DNA from: Prorocentrum cordatum | Taxonomy: Eukaryota; Sar; Dinophyceae; Prorocentrales; Prorocentraceae | NCBI GenBank assembly: GCA_963575745.1 | Contig: CAUYUJ010008136.1 | Coordinates: 1-64,000, forward strand | DNA length: 64,000 nt | Reading direction: 5' to 3' | In this document: positions 45,601 to 58,110 of the stretch, in pieces | Layout of the letters: each line of letters begins with the position of its first letter | Numbering within the stretch: the first letter of the stretch is position 1 | Notes under the pieces: model-generated | Told to the model about the DNA's origin: nothing | The model's input: the letters and a program-made list of their open reading frames with translations, nothing else | Database searches by the model: none | Program-made: the position numbers and the translations under genes

Positions 45601-46561
45601 GCCATTACCCAGGCCGCCACGACAGCACCGCCAGCAACCAGCCCGCAGTGGCACCCCCTGCGGCTCCAGCCCAGGGGGCTGCACCAAGCCGTGGAAGGAC
45701 AGGGCGCCCCGAAGGATGGCGTGAGGCGAACGTGCGTGCCTGGCAACCGCGCCAACACACGCCCCCGCCAAACGTGGCCGCAGCGCTGCGCCCTGCCCAG
45801 GCAAAACCTGCCCCCCTGAGCGCGAGCGGCAGCCGCTCGTCCCGCTCGTCCTCACGTACACCCAGGCGCACCACAGCGCCTCCCCGCGGCACAGCGAGGG
45901 TAGTGCCCACCACGTCAGCCCCCGGCCCGACGCCGTCGACCCTGACCAGGCTGCAGCCACGGAGGCGGGCGGCACAGGCGGCTCCCGCCCGCCCAGCCCA
46001 ACACCCTGCGCAGCGCCGATCCGCTCCCCGAGCAGGGCGGACTCTGCGCGCGCTAACGCCCAGGTGGCCTCGCCACGTGACCGCCACACGGGCGGGCGCG
46101 TCCCGCGCAGCCGGTCCTACAGCCGCCACAGCTCGCGCACGCCCCCTGGGAGCTCCACGAGCTCGCCGCCTCGCGAGACTCAGGCTGACGGCCAAGCCTC
46201 CGAGGTGGTGCCACGTTTCGGTGCCAGCGCCATCGAACCTGGCAAGGTCGACCTCGAGCCGACGCCGTCCACGGACCAGGAGCTGCCACCGCCCACCCGC
46301 GTTGTCGTCGCCTTCGACGAGGCGCCGACCTTCGACCCCTACACGCACAAGTACTCCGTCAAGGGCCTCGCGGCGGGCTTCGGCGGTGGCTCACCGCTGC
46401 CCCCTCTGAGCCACGGCGGCGGCCCCGCCACCTCAGCCGCTGCCGCGGCAGCGGCGGCCCCGCGTGGAGTCAGCCCTGTCCGCAACGCGTGCCTCACGGC
46501 AGCGGGCATGGACGAGGCTCAGCGCCAGGCCACCGACCGCGCCGCTCGCCACGCCAGCTAG
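42680..46561 (+). CDS. LINE middle ORF, C-terminal part: putative ADP-ribosyltransferase-like domain and Cys-rich region
   Basis: TVFWHGTLGDLAARLAFNGG (H at 42782) followed by RTYVSVHPSLAAWYAV (Y at 42926) resembles the H...Y pattern of PARP/ART folds (HGT motif, then a Y motif near an S-x-A-x-Y helix). The third catalytic residue was not identified. After a -1 shift at ~43985: TWRTVMIPADLGPQWIERHA, then a Cys-rich segment TCLQCRFQCCQYCAARR...CPDC (44247-44340), possibly zinc-binding, then KEGYVLFSPHQALKEDFIFN, RDVVLYWDAEGGPGPQALDY. The tail (after further -1 shifts at ~45400 and ~45850) is Ser/Arg/Pro-rich, ending at a stop at 46561. The function is inferred only from pattern. Confidence 0.4.
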
Positions 46562-47008
46562 TGGCTGACGCGCTGGCAGGGCGTGCGCCGCCGCAGCCAC
46601 AGGGCCCACCGCCCGAGGCGAGCGCGGAGGGCGCACACGAACAAGCTGTTCCAGCTGATGCTGCTCATCACGGCACTGACGGGGCGGGCGCGCCGCCGCA
46701 GGACGGACCAGCGGTGTCGCGTGCGCAGTATTTGCGCGCGCTGCGCCGCTGCCGCGCCGAGCTGCCGCCGCTGGTTTGCTGTTGCTCTTGAGCTCGGCAG
46801 GACGGATCGAGGAGTCGCCTCCCTCTCCCCCTGCCGCCGTCTCACCTCTCCTCCCTCCGTCCCCCACGGTACAGGAGTGAGGAGGATTTTTCGAGGCAGT
46901 TTTGCCGACGTTTATGAACCCCCCCCGGCGCAGCGTCGACCATGCCTTGCCTATACTTTTGGCCCGACGGCGGCTTCAGCCCCGTCCAAGCCAATCTGCC
47001 GCGACGCC

Positions 47009-50000
47009 ATGAGCTCCTACTGGGGCCAAGCCTTCTACCTGGGTGACGGCCAGGCTGCCCTCCACCGTGCGGGGCGTGCTAACCCCAGCTCCACCGACGG
47101 AGATGGGCCAGGTCGCTCCATCCACCTCGTCAGCCTCAACATCACGAGTCTCCCAGCGAACTGGCCCACCATCACCGCTCTAGGTGTCGACCACAACGCC
47201 GCAGTCATAGCACTGCAGGAGACCCGACATGCCAAGCCTACCAGGCAAGCCATCGCTACCAACGCCGCCAATCCACACCACGGAGGATTCCAGGCCAGTC
47301 TGGGACCTGACCTGGATCTGGCGCGTGCTCAGCGCAAAGCTGCTCACGGTGGCACGGACCACACGGTCGAGGGCAACACCGGCGCCTCGGGTGGGGTCGC
47401 CATCCTCTCTAAGGACGCCATCGTCGACTCCACCGTCGACGACACTGCGACCTGTGTCGCCACCCTCAAGGCCAAGAAACGATGGCACGAGGCCTTCCTC
47501 CCGCTCTGCACCCAGCACCGCCGCAGGCGACGACGAAACAACCACGGTCCCGCTGGGATCTACATTGCGAGCCTCTACGGGGTCGCTGGAGGGACAGCAC
47601 CGATTTGTTTCGGCTTGCTGATTGCGCCGCCGCGAGGGTCGGCTCAGCCCCGTATTTCATTTGCATGGACGCCAACACGAACATCGACGACAATCCACAT
47701 CTGCTGCACATGATGCAGCACGGATGGTTTAACGTCGCTGAAGGCACACCAGACCACACCATGCACACATATGGCAATATCCTTGACTGGGACCGCGTCA
47801 CCAAGTGCCCCCGCACTTCGCGCATCGACTATGTCATCGCCAACCAAGCTGCGCGATCCCTTGTCACCGACTTCTGCTATCTGCGTGACTTGCCAGCGAA
47901 GTCCCATGTTGGCCTGCAGGTCACACTCGACCTAGCCGCCTCGATCACACGGCCCCACGCCTTCTGGCCCCCACGCCTTACCCTCCAAACGACGGAGCTC
48001 ATGAGGACCACGAACTTCAGGCATTAGGGACCCTCATCGCAGGACGATACCACGACCGCATGGAGCAGGCTGACACACGCGACGATGTGGAACGCATGTT
48101 CGCCCTGGCAAACGAGGCCAGCCATGAGTACCATCTTACCCGGCTGCGGGACCTGCCGCCCCCACCGCCAGACCACCCAAAAAAGAAGGCCCCCACCATG
48201 CACGGGCTCACACCCACGTTCGAGGAGCGACCCGCCGTCCCCCGCGCTTTCCCACCTACGGAGCTTCCACGATTCACATCAACCGCCTTCGCAAGCTCCA
48301 TCGGCAACTTTGCGAGCTTCGCTTCATCGGACAGCACCATCATTTGGACTGCCGTGCTATCCCGCCGCACCTGGCGCAACGCATCGACTGCACGTGGACC
48401 GCGGCCCGCCTTCTCTGCCACAAGTTGCGCCCCACGGCCCTCCTGGCCTTTCCTGGCGCCTGGGCCCCCGACGTGCCAGCACCACGCGGAGAGCACCTAG
48501 ATCGTCTGATCCAAAACCTAGACTCGGAGCCGGCGCGACGTGCAAACCGAGCCAAAGCTGAACGCATCAAGATCTGGGCTGAGGGTGTCCGCGAGCCAAG
48601 CGGGCGAAAGGCGGCCATTTACGCACGGGCTGCCGACTGCTCGCCCACGGCGTATCTCCGCACGCCTACCACTCCCGACGATGCACAGCTCCACTGCGAC
48701 ACCACCGCCTTCAACCCTGACCAAGCTAGCACGGACGATAGTGACGCCGACACCGACGCCGGCGGCTTCTGCCCAAGCGACGGTAGTTCGCTCGACACGG
48801 ACAACGACGACGGCCACACTCGTGGCCCACCACCTGCCCAGGTTCCCGACGCCCTCCCCGCCAACGCTATTGTTGCCAACACCAAAGACATGCTTAAGCT
48901 CATGGTCGACACCTGGGAGCCCATCTTGGGCAGGTACCGCGCTCGCGCGGGCCATGACGCCGAAGTTATGCCGACGTGGGCGGACTTCTACGACGAATAC
49001 CGCCAAGAGCTGCCTACGCCATCACCAGCAGCCCCCTTCCACCTCACCGACGACCAACTCATCCACTTCATTCGCACCCGTTCACCGCGCCACGCGGGGG
49101 GACTCGACGGCTGGACAACTAAGGAGGCTAAGGAGTTACCCGACGACATCCTTCGCCTCTTCGCCAGCGTCTTACGTGCTATGCAACGCACCGGCACCAT
49201 CCCCGAGCCCCTCCTGCACGTGCCAAACCCGTGCCTCCGAAAAGGCCGAGGGGAACTCCCGACGGACCAACGGCTTCTCTCGGTTCTTTCCGTGTGGATG
49301 TATGCGTGGGAGGCGCCGGCCTACCGTAGCCTCACGACCTGGCGGCAAGGATGGACCCGTGCCACGAGCTTCGGTGCCGTCCCCAAAGCCACCATCGGGG
49401 ATGTCAGCACTTCTCTCGCCCTGCGCATCGAACACGCCAGGACTTTACTCCTCCCCTTAGCTGGAGCAGCCCTTGACCGGACATCTGTCTAAACCTTGCG
49501 CTGCACGCGGGGTGCCCACAAGACATCGTTACTGTCCGCCGAAACTTCTACAGACACCACAAACGTTACATCCGCATGAACGGAGCGTACTCCAGGGACC
49601 TGGCCAGGACAAACGGTCACCTCCAGGGCAGCTCGTGGTCCCTGGATGACATCAAGCTGCTCATGTGCGTGTGGACAAAGAGGCAGCACCGATACGTTCC
49701 TCGATCACTAAGCACTACCTTCGTTGACGACAGCAACTCCACTACCCACACCGCTCCTGAGCTGCAGAAATCTCTCGACGAAACCGCCAAGTTTGACCGA
49801 TTTTCCGGTCAACGCATTCACCCTGGTAAAGTGGCTGGGTGGGCGCTCGCCGATGAGCTGCACGCTGCCGTCACCCAGCTCACACTGGCGGATCGCCCCC
49901 TCCGAGTGGTCGATTCCTTCAAGCTCGTCGGGAGTTACATCAACGCCGAGGCAGCGCCGGCTCCAGCCGCGCTTAACCTCACGGCCACCGCAGACGCCCG

Positions 50001-52236
50001 TGTGCGGAGGGCGACTATCCGCCTGCCGAGCATTGGCAAGCTCCCGTCGCCGATGCTTATCAAGGCGCGGCACGCCCGATCCCTGGCCGCCAGCGTCTGC
50101 ACCACGGGCACCGACATCCAAGCACCATCAGGCCCAGCCAAGACTGCCTACAACCACGCTCTCAAGGCGGCTATCCGCCCCAAGGGGAACAAATGGGTCG
50201 AGTTCTGGACTCTCATGGCCGTGTGCGTGCCGGGACACGCCCTTGAGATCGACGCCATCACGCAGCGTGAAGCATTCCTGTGCCTGCGGCGACAGGTTAA
50301 CCGCGACGTTACACTCTGCGGGCTCGCCAGAGACCTCCAACACCACGTCCAGACCCTGTTTGGTGGAGGACCCGTCGGGCGACTCGTCCAGTCGCTCCAG
50401 CAGCTCCGATGGACCTGGCCCACATCTGGCATCATGTACGACGACTGGGGCTGCCCGATCAGCTGGCTGAATTTACCCCAAAACGCCTTCCTGCACATGC
50501 TGCGGGCCTCACAACGCAGGGCATTTCTGCGGAGGATCAAGCCACGGCGACACGACCTTGGCTACCTCGCCTCTGTCAGACAGGGCCTTGACCTCTTCGC
50601 CAGCACGTGGCTCGCGCGAACTAAAGGAGCAGCCAGATGCACTGCCTGGCAGCTGGCGCTCCTCCTGAACTACCTGTCGGGCGGGGACCACACCCAACAG
50701 CGACGATCCCGATCAAACACGTCGGCAGACCCCAGCCCCATGTGCCGCTACTGTGACGAGGAAGAGGAAACTCAGGAGCACACTGTCCGCGACTGTATGT
50801 GCTGGGCCCGAGAAAGACTCCCTCTCACCACCCTCATCAGTGACGACCAGTGGGCCCGTCTTCCGCCGCACACAAGACACTGCGGGCTCTTCGACGAAGA
50901 CCCAGCCCTCCTCGACCTGCACGCCGACCTCGCGAGGGACCCGCTGCCACAGCCCATTCCGCGGCCCTCCCCTGAGGGTGATCCTGCGGCTTCAGCCCAG
51001 GACACCTACACCACCTACCTTGACTACGACACTGGGTGGACATGGGTCTATGCTGCCACGGACGGTGCGTGCACCAACCAAGCCATCCCATTGCTAGCAC
51101 GAGCGGGCTACGGCGTCTACTACGGCATCGATCACCGCATGAACTACAGTGCACGCGTTCACGGCCTAACACAGAACGCCCAGGTTGCGGAGACCCTCGC
51201 CATTGTCCACCTTACGGCATGTGCCGAACGGCCCGTGCATGTTTTCGTGGACAACCAGGCGGTGGTCGATGGGTTCCAAAGCATCATCGACGGACATCCA
51301 GCGCCGCAGGGCACGCACGCGGAGCTCTGGGAAAAGATCCACCGATGTGTTATGGCCAAGCCCAACATGTTTCGCGTCGAAATAATCGCCAGCCACCTGG
51401 GAGACCTGGGCATCGACCTTGGGCTCATCGGGCCCATCGCGGAGGAGTTCAACCGTCAGGCCGACGCCCTTGCCACAGCGGCGGCACGCACGCACAACCT
51501 TCCTGACGACTTTGTTGAAGCTGCCAAAACACGACATCGCCAAGCGACCGTGCTTCATGGGGTCGCTGTCGCTATCTACGAGCGCAGACACCGTACTCTG
51601 CCGCTCCCACACCGCAGGGCTGGGTTTACAGCGGCTGAACTCAGCAAAATGGAACCGAACCCCTTGCTGTCGGACCAGGCACCACCCGCGGCTGGACCAG
51701 ACATCCCGCAGAACCCGGACGAGCTCTGGGCCGAGGCCCAACGGGCGATGTACGACGAACAGGAGGACGACCCGTTCGGCTTCGGCGGGGGATTAGACTT
51801 CCTGGACGACGGGCCAGCCAGCGCCAACCCTGCCCCGTCGGGCAGCCTCTCGACGCCCACCTCGACTCCGCCACCGAGAGCGACATCGCACCCACATGAT
51901 GACGTCGCTCACCGTCAAGACGCCGACGAGGACCTTTATGACCCCCTCGGATTGAGTGGCAGCATAGACGACGCCCCGCCGACACCCCACGCTGCCGACG
52001 ATGCCGCTTCATCGAGACGCCACCCGACCACGCGGCCGACCTCCGAGCCCTCGCACGGCATCATGATTGGTCCCCCCGTGCCACCCACCCCGTCCCCCCA
52101 CAGCGCCAGCCCGCGGGGGCGGCTCCAGCCCCCCCGCAGGGCACTGAGCCAGTCAGGCCGTCGCACCCCGTCCACGCTTTTATTGTTGCTGGGTGCGAGG
52201 CTGCGGCTCCTCCGTCCTCACGGGGCGTGGCCCTAG
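47009..52236 (+). CDS. LINE ORF2: APE endonuclease - reverse transcriptase - CCHC - RNase H
   Basis: ATG 47009 is a plausible start. Endonuclease: Asn (47138) in LVSLNITSLP, Glu (47219) in ALQETRHAK, MDANTN (47665), RIDYVIA (47821), SHVGL (47902). Reverse transcriptase: GGLDGWTTKEAKELPDD, DQRLLSVLSVWMYAWEAPAY, motif B TNGHLQGSSWSLDDIKLL, catalytic FVDD (49720-49731). Motif A around 49470 is damaged (ALDRT followed by a frame change). CCHC knuckle C-x2-C-x8-H-x4-C at 50743-50796. RNase H: Asp 51061 (ATDGAC), Glu 51190, Asp 51250 (FVDNQA), Asp 51463 (RQADALA). Frame shifts at ~47592, ~48040, ~48350 and ~49480, all -1. The protein nicks target DNA and copies the RNA into it. Confidence 0.9.
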
Positions 52237-52643
52237 CGGCTTCAGCCCTGGGACCGCGCGTTGCCCTCCAGTCGCCTCGCAAGGGCGACGGCCGCCAGCA
52301 CACGGATCGCCGCACCGCGCTGGTCCACCACCTGGCCAGGCGCACAGATGACCTCGTCCCCGCCACGAGGCCCGCGGCCGCAGGCACAGAGCAGCCGCCC
52401 CTCACCGACCGCGAAGCCGAGCTGTCCCAGTCTATGGCCGCTCTTCAGCAGAGGTGTGCTGCTCTCGCCGCCGACCTTGCCGCTGCTCAAGCTCGTCAAG
52501 GCCCTCTGCTCCAGCGCCTCCACCGCGCTGGGCGTGCCTTCGCCGAGCTGCTTACACCCTCGCCCGATGGTGCTGCGCCGCCACTCACCCTCCATGCTAT
52601 GCTGTCATCGCTGCGCGGCGCTCCGCCTGGGGCCCCGCGCTAA
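52227..52643 (+). CDS. C-terminal coiled-coil extension of LINE ORF2 (other frame)
   Basis: Overlaps the end of the ORF2 frame by 10 nt and reads LTDREAELSQSMAALQQRCA, ALAADLAAAQARQGPLLQRL, HRAGRAFAELLTPSPDGAAP, a likely coiled coil, then a stop. Either a separate small ORF or the true C-terminus reached by one more -1 shift. Confidence 0.4.
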   Translation: MALAASALGPRVALQSPRKGDGRQHTDRRTALVHHLARRTDDLVPATRPAAAGTEQPPLTDREAELSQSMAALQQRCAALAADLAAAQARQGPLLQRLHRAGRAFAELLTPSPDGAAPPLTLHAMLSSLRGAPPGAPR

Positions 52644-53005
52644 TCTCCGCCATTCTGCCTGCCCGTGTGCACGCGTGGCCCCGCGTCCACGGTGTCAGGG
52701 CGTGGGGGCGGGGGGTGCCCCGTCCCTGCGCGCCGCGTTGCGGCCAAGCGCCCAACTGGCGGTCTGCCAAGCCGCCTAGCCACGTGTCAGCACGTCGCCT
52801 TTCTTGTTGGGGCCTTCTTCGTCACGCGGTCTGACACGTGAGATCTTCACTGTCTGTCCGCCGTCTGTAGCGTCAGTCGCATTGCGCCGGGGGAGGGGGT
52901 TTGTTGCCCGCCCTCGTATCTCAAGGCTGCACCGCCGCAAATAGTGTTTGGCGGGTTGTCGCACCGCAGTGCGCCTCGCGGACGGGCCCTGGTCCGCCTA
53001 CTTGT

Positions 53006-53009
<4 letters not shown>
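52644..53009 (+). other. LINE 3' untranslated region
   Basis: GC-rich, no ORF. It ends CTTGTCCGGT directly against the (CT)n tract. No A-tail. The 3' end sequence would be the RT recognition part in a target-primed mechanism (inference). Confidence 0.5.

Positions 53010-53093
<84 letters not shown>
53010..53093. repeat. (CT)n microsatellite, right boundary of the LINE
   Basis: 84 bp of CT, same strand as 36519-36654. Confidence 0.95.
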
Positions 53094-53096
<3 letters not shown>

Positions 53097-53905
53097 GCCC
53101 CTGCCTCTGCTGCTCTGTCTCCCCCTTTCCCTCCCGCTCAAGCCTTCGGGGCTCGAAGCCCTCCCAGGGCCTCCTGGGGCCCTTTTTTGCCCGCCCACCC
53201 TGGGCTTTGCCCCGGTGTCTAACGGCGCCGGCGGCGAGGCCCGCTTTGCGCGGCGGAAGGAGGGGCCCGCCTGGCGCCCCCGTTGGCGGGCGCCAGCGGG
53301 AGGAGCGCGCGGCCAGCGCAGCGGCAGAAAGGTTTCGCTCTGCACCGCCATCGCCGGCATCATCATCTCCTGAGGGCCCGCATCCAACCGCTTCGCGGCT
53401 CGCATGTCCCGCGGCCTGACAGCAGGCCGCGCTTTCGCTAGCGCCGTACTGTGGGGGCAGGGTCTTCGCCGATTGCACAGCAAACAAGGGATCAAGCTAT
53501 GCGACTGACATTCGGGAATCAAGGTCTTCTATGACACCCGACTCGGTGGATTGAGGATGGAGATTCAACGCATTGAGAGGGGATGTACGGGAGGTGTAGG
53601 ATGTCAGAGGTGGCGCGAGCGCCTCTAATTGTCCTTTTCCTTGCTACGAGTGCTCAATTTGAATAACACTACGCTCCTCGCTCCCCTGGAGTTGTCGGGG
53701 TGTGGTCCCGCCCCCTCCGCATATGGTGGTTTCATTCAAGATTTCAACATTTGATACGTCCCATACCCTTTTTATATTCCGATCTTTTCGTTTTTTGTTC
53801 ATAATGGTACTCTCGCTGCAGCGTGGGCCTCATTTTCGGATCTTCGCTGTGCTCTCGTCGTTCAGACAAGCGCTCTTGCCTCAGCTTGGGCTACTTTTCT
53901 ATCCC
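53094..53905. other. unassigned
   Basis: GC-rich to ~53400, then ordinary composition. Weak frames only. The segment right after the (CT)n would be the continuation of the pre-insertion locus if the LINE model is right. Confidence 0.4.
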
Positions 53906-53910
53906 GCAGG

Positions 53911-54370
53911 CCTACAGGTCTCGCAGTTCTTGCAGGCCCCACAGGTCCCACAGGTTCCGTATAACTCAAAGGTGTCGCAGGTCGTTCCGCAGGTGCCACG
54001 GGTCCCAAAGGTACCACAGGTCAGACAGGTTCCACAGGTCCCACAGGTCCCTCAAGTGTCACAGGTCTCGCAGGTCCCACAGGTTTCACAGGTTCGACAT
54101 GTGCCACATGTCCCACAGGTCGCAGAGTTGTCGCAGGTGTCGCAGGTCCCACGGAGGTCCCCCGGGCCCCGCAGGTCCCACAGGTCCCTTTGGTCTCACA
54201 GGTCTCACAGGCCTCGCAGGTCACGGAGGATCCTCACTTCCCCCAGGTTCCATCGGTCCCACAGGTGTCGCAGGTCCCACAGGTCACAAATGTCCCCACA
54301 GGTCGCACAGGTCCCGAAGGTCCCGCAGGTCCCGCAGGTCCACAGGAGTCCCACATCTTCCACAGGTTCC
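53911..54370 (+). pseudogene. collagen-like G-X-Y repeat, frame-broken
   Basis: A 9-bp repeat (CCCACAGGT) that encodes Gly-X-Y triplets. Frame 1 from 53911: PTGLAVLAGPTGPTGSV, TAA at 53962, [40 protein letters not shown]. Frame 3 from 54153: [35 protein letters not shown]. Frame 2 from ~54300: [14 protein letters not shown]. Together this is ~150 residues of collagen-like sequence with one stop and two frame changes. It could be a decayed collagen-domain gene or simply a minisatellite. Confidence 0.5.
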
Positions 54371-54619
54371 ACAGTTCGCACAAGTCCCAGAGTTCCCGAG
54401 GTCGCCTTTGCTGCTATCATTTTGTTTTGCTGGGGTGATGGAGTTCCAGGTCGCTATGACACGCGTCCGCGGATGGAGAAATCAGCGCAAATGGAAGAGA
54501 CGGGAGGGAGGGATTGGATGTCAGTGGGGGCCTCCTTTGAAATCCATGGGGGGACCTTGGGCAAGGGGCACTTCTAGCAACACCCGACTCCTGCTCCTCC
54601 CTCCCTGGTTTGTGGACTT

Positions 54620-55473
54620 CACGCTTCAGTCGTCCGCCAGCGGAAAAGGCTGGCAGCAGGCGGCCCAGGCGATTCATGCATGCCCTGAAGGTGGACGCGA
54701 GGAAAGCCAAGCCATCTTGAAGAGGCTCACGGAGGGTTCGGGGGACGCCAGGTACACAGGGGGGATCGTGCTCGTCCCATGTAGGGATGCTGGCGGATGC
54801 ACCGTAGCGCACCCGACAGGCGGGAGCCAGCGGATTGGTCGTTCACCCCCCTTCGCGTGCAATTACGCTGCTGGCTCGAGAGTTTCGCGAGAGAGCTCAG
54901 GTCACTCGCGTTTCTGGGAGCCAGGATCTCGCCTTTGTTTTTCCAGTGGCCAGCAGACAGGTCACATGGAGCATGGTCGAGGAATATGGTGACCCCAAGA
55001 GCGCACAACTTGCAAGGGGAGGCGGGCCGTTCCTCCTGAAGGATTCGCCTGATCTGGTCGAGCAGATTTTCAAACGAATGGGTTACCTCGACGATTACCG
55101 GAACCAATTGAAGGACGAAGCCGTGGAAACCTTCCTTCGTGGTGAAAGAAATCACCGAGAGCTGCAGAGGCTTGGGGTCGTCATTGGCGAGGCTGATTCG
55201 GTGCTGGACAAGCTGAGCAAGATCAGGCTGGCCTGTCTGTCAAGCTCGTGTGGCGGGAGGTGGCAGTTACCTCCTAGCGACAGGAACGTGAGAGAGCATT
55301 TGGTAGCTCGGGGCCTTCTGAATCGGGAAAGCTCACTGGACGAGACTTCCCAGGCCATGGAAGCGAGCGTGAAGTCTTCAGGTTCTGTACCGATGAAGTC
55401 CTACCACGGACTTGTTGCTCAGTATCAGGATGTGTTTTTTGGCCGGCGACAGGACCCCTCCAGGCGACGCTGA
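54620..55473 (+). CDS. unrecognised protein (two frames)
   Basis: Frame 3 at ~54625-54830 reads SASGKGWQQAAQAIHACPEG, ILKRLTEGSGDARYTGGIVL. From ~54830 frame 1 reads ITLLAREFRERAQVTRVSGS, QDLAFVFPVASRQVTWSMVE, LVEQIFKRMGYLDDYRNQLK, DEAVETFLRGERNHRELQRL, ADSVLDKLSKIRLACLSSSC, stop at 55473. Normal composition, mostly helical, no signal peptide or membrane segment, no known domain. The frame change could be an intron or an indel. Confidence 0.45.
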
Positions 55474-57065
55474 TCCGTGGCACCTCCAGGTGCAGACCGC
55501 CCGCAATACAAATCACCGCAGCGTCCCCGCACGCCTCCGCCTCCCTCCATGGACGGAAGGCCCCGCTCCAGTCGCCCTCGCCCATCGCGCTCGATGCCAG
55601 GGCAGGCAGGCAGGCAGGCAGGCGCAGAGCCTCGCTGCGACCATTTCTCTCCGCGTCCTCGACGCCTCCCCCCGTTCGCTTCCCTCCTCCTCCGCCCCCG
55701 GCGCTGACACCCCCCCTCCTTCCCGCGGGGCCCCCCCACCTTTCCCCCCCCCCCCCCCCGCGCACTGGTACCTGCTGACGCCACTGTTTCGTGTTCTGGC
55801 CTCGTGCTTTCATTCGGTATTTTCTCGCCCCGCACCCAGCAGGGTAGTCACTTGCTTGCTCTTTCTCTGTGGATGAGGACAGGTAGCGCGACGGCCGTGC
55901 TATGCGCAAGACGTCGACGAGCTACTCCCAGTCTCAACTGTGAGGCACAGGTATCAACATCGCCGCGTCCGAACAAGTCTACAGGTGAGTGAGGCAGTCC
56001 CCAAACGGCAAGTCCCCCCCCCGCCGTCTGGGTCTCCAGAGGTCTCCGTTTCTGGAGATCCCCAGGGGCCACCCAGCCCTCGGAGGCCCACTCAAAAGCC
56101 AGACGCGTCCAAAAACCTTGGGGGTCCTGGAACCTCGATCCCTCCCCGCCCTCGAAATCCGCTCAAAACCGATCCCGGGACCCCGCACCCCTCCCTGGGC
56201 GCATCCCGTTTTTCATCCCCGATCGATCTCTGAGGGTCTTGGGGCCCGAAGCGGGCCCTTGGGAGGCCGAGAGTGGGGGACGATCTCCCCTGACCCCTCG
56301 CGTCGTGACCAAGGTTACGACGGACAGTTTTGACCTTTCTCGGCCCCCGGCGGCCCTCACGGAGCCCGGAGAGCGTCAACCAAACGGCTTGGTAGAGGAA
56401 GCCTGCCCAGGAGAGGGGGCCGAGACCTGTGAGAGTCCACGCCCTGGAAAACAGCACGACGTCGCGGGTCTGGGTCTTCGACCTCCCCAACCCGGCGGCC
56501 TTGCCTCCCCGATCCTCGGACAGCTGGCGCTTCGATGTTTGTTCGATGCGTGGGCCCCCTGGACCTCTCAAATCAGATCAGCCGCCTCGATTTTTCAGAG
56601 TCGCCGGATGTCAGGCTCGGGTATTAGCTCTCCGTCCTGCCAGAACTGCTGCCAGGCACTCCCTTGAAGAGCAGGACTTGGGCACTGTGAGATCCTCAGA
56701 GCTTGAGCCAAATCGATCCTCGATCTCCTCCATGCTCGATGCTCGATCCTCGATCCTGGTGGCGGCCTTGCCTCATCATCCCAGAAGGGGAAGAACGACA
56801 TGTGCATAAACTTTCAGAGGTCCGCGCCGATATCGTGGTCGGTGCTGGACGCCCTCTCCTGGCACACTTCGTGCGCCAGGGGCGGCGCCTGAGGCGCCGC
56901 CGAGGGGGTCCTACGCAGACCCAAGAAATCCGTGCGGACCTCCGAAAGCTCATGTTTTCCCCCCACGTCCAAAGTGGGGTTCTTGTTTTCTCTGCCCCCC
57001 CACCCCCCCGCGCAGTCCTCACACACATCCTCTCACACCCCCTCTCCCCTCCCCTCACCATGTTC
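55474..57065. other. unassigned, low gene content
   Basis: Includes a (CAGG)n pentad near 55603, a C-run at 55745-55760 and GC-rich weak frames. GATCCTCGATCC-type motifs at 56726-56755 echo 24405-24420. No gene supported. Confidence 0.4.
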
Positions 57066-57069
57066 CGGC

Positions 57070-58033
57070 ACTCTCATCACCATCATCGTCATCAACGCAG
57101 CCTCATCGTCACCACTATCATACAATCACGACCATCGGTCATCCTCATCAGCATCATCATCATCATCAGCAGCAGCAGCATCATCAGCATCATCATCAGC
57201 AGCATCATCATCATCAACATCAACATCTCTGTCGTCATCATCATCATCAGCATCATCCCTCGTCGACATCATCACTTTCAGATCATTCTCACCATCATCA
57301 TCATCGTCATCATCATCGCCATCATTATTTTCATCAACATCACCGGCAACATCAGCATCATCACCATCACCAGCACCATCACCATGACCATCATCGACAC
57401 CGCTATCATCATCATCATCACCACCATCACCATCGTCATTATCCTCATCACCTTTAACACCACACCTTATTTTTACACTCACCATCACCACTCCAATATC
57501 ATACCTCGTCGTCATCATCACTCTCACAGCACCATCAGCATCATCATCATCATCATCGTTAGCATCATCATCATCATCATCACTTCATTATCATCTTCGT
57601 CATCAGCAACATCACCATCAGCATGATCATTATGACCATCACCACCATCATCATCATCACCATCGTCATCATCATCTTCTTCATCATCATCATCGACACC
57701 ATTAGCATCACCAGTATCATCATCATCAGCATCAGCATCAGCATCATCTCCATCATTTGCATCAATATCATCACCACCATAAGCAGCATCATCAACATTA
57801 TGGTCACAACTATCAACATCATAACCGCCACCATCTTCATCATCACCATCATCGCTCCGTCATATCATTAGCATCATCACCATCCTCATGCTCATCACCA
57901 TGATCACCACCATCTTCTTCATACCATAACCATCATCGTCATCGTCGTCATCATCAGCATCAACCTCATCATCATCACCATCCATCATCATCACCACCAT
58001 CATAATCATCCTTGCCGTCGTCGTCGTAATCAG

Positions 58034-58085
<52 letters not shown>

Positions 58086-58110
58086 TTCACCATCATCATC
58101 ATTGCATGCG
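57070..58110. repeat. (CAT)n degenerate microsatellite, ~1 kb
   Basis: CATCATCAT with ACC, AGC and GTC variants. Ile-, Ser- or Asp-rich frames are repeat translations. Confidence 0.95.
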
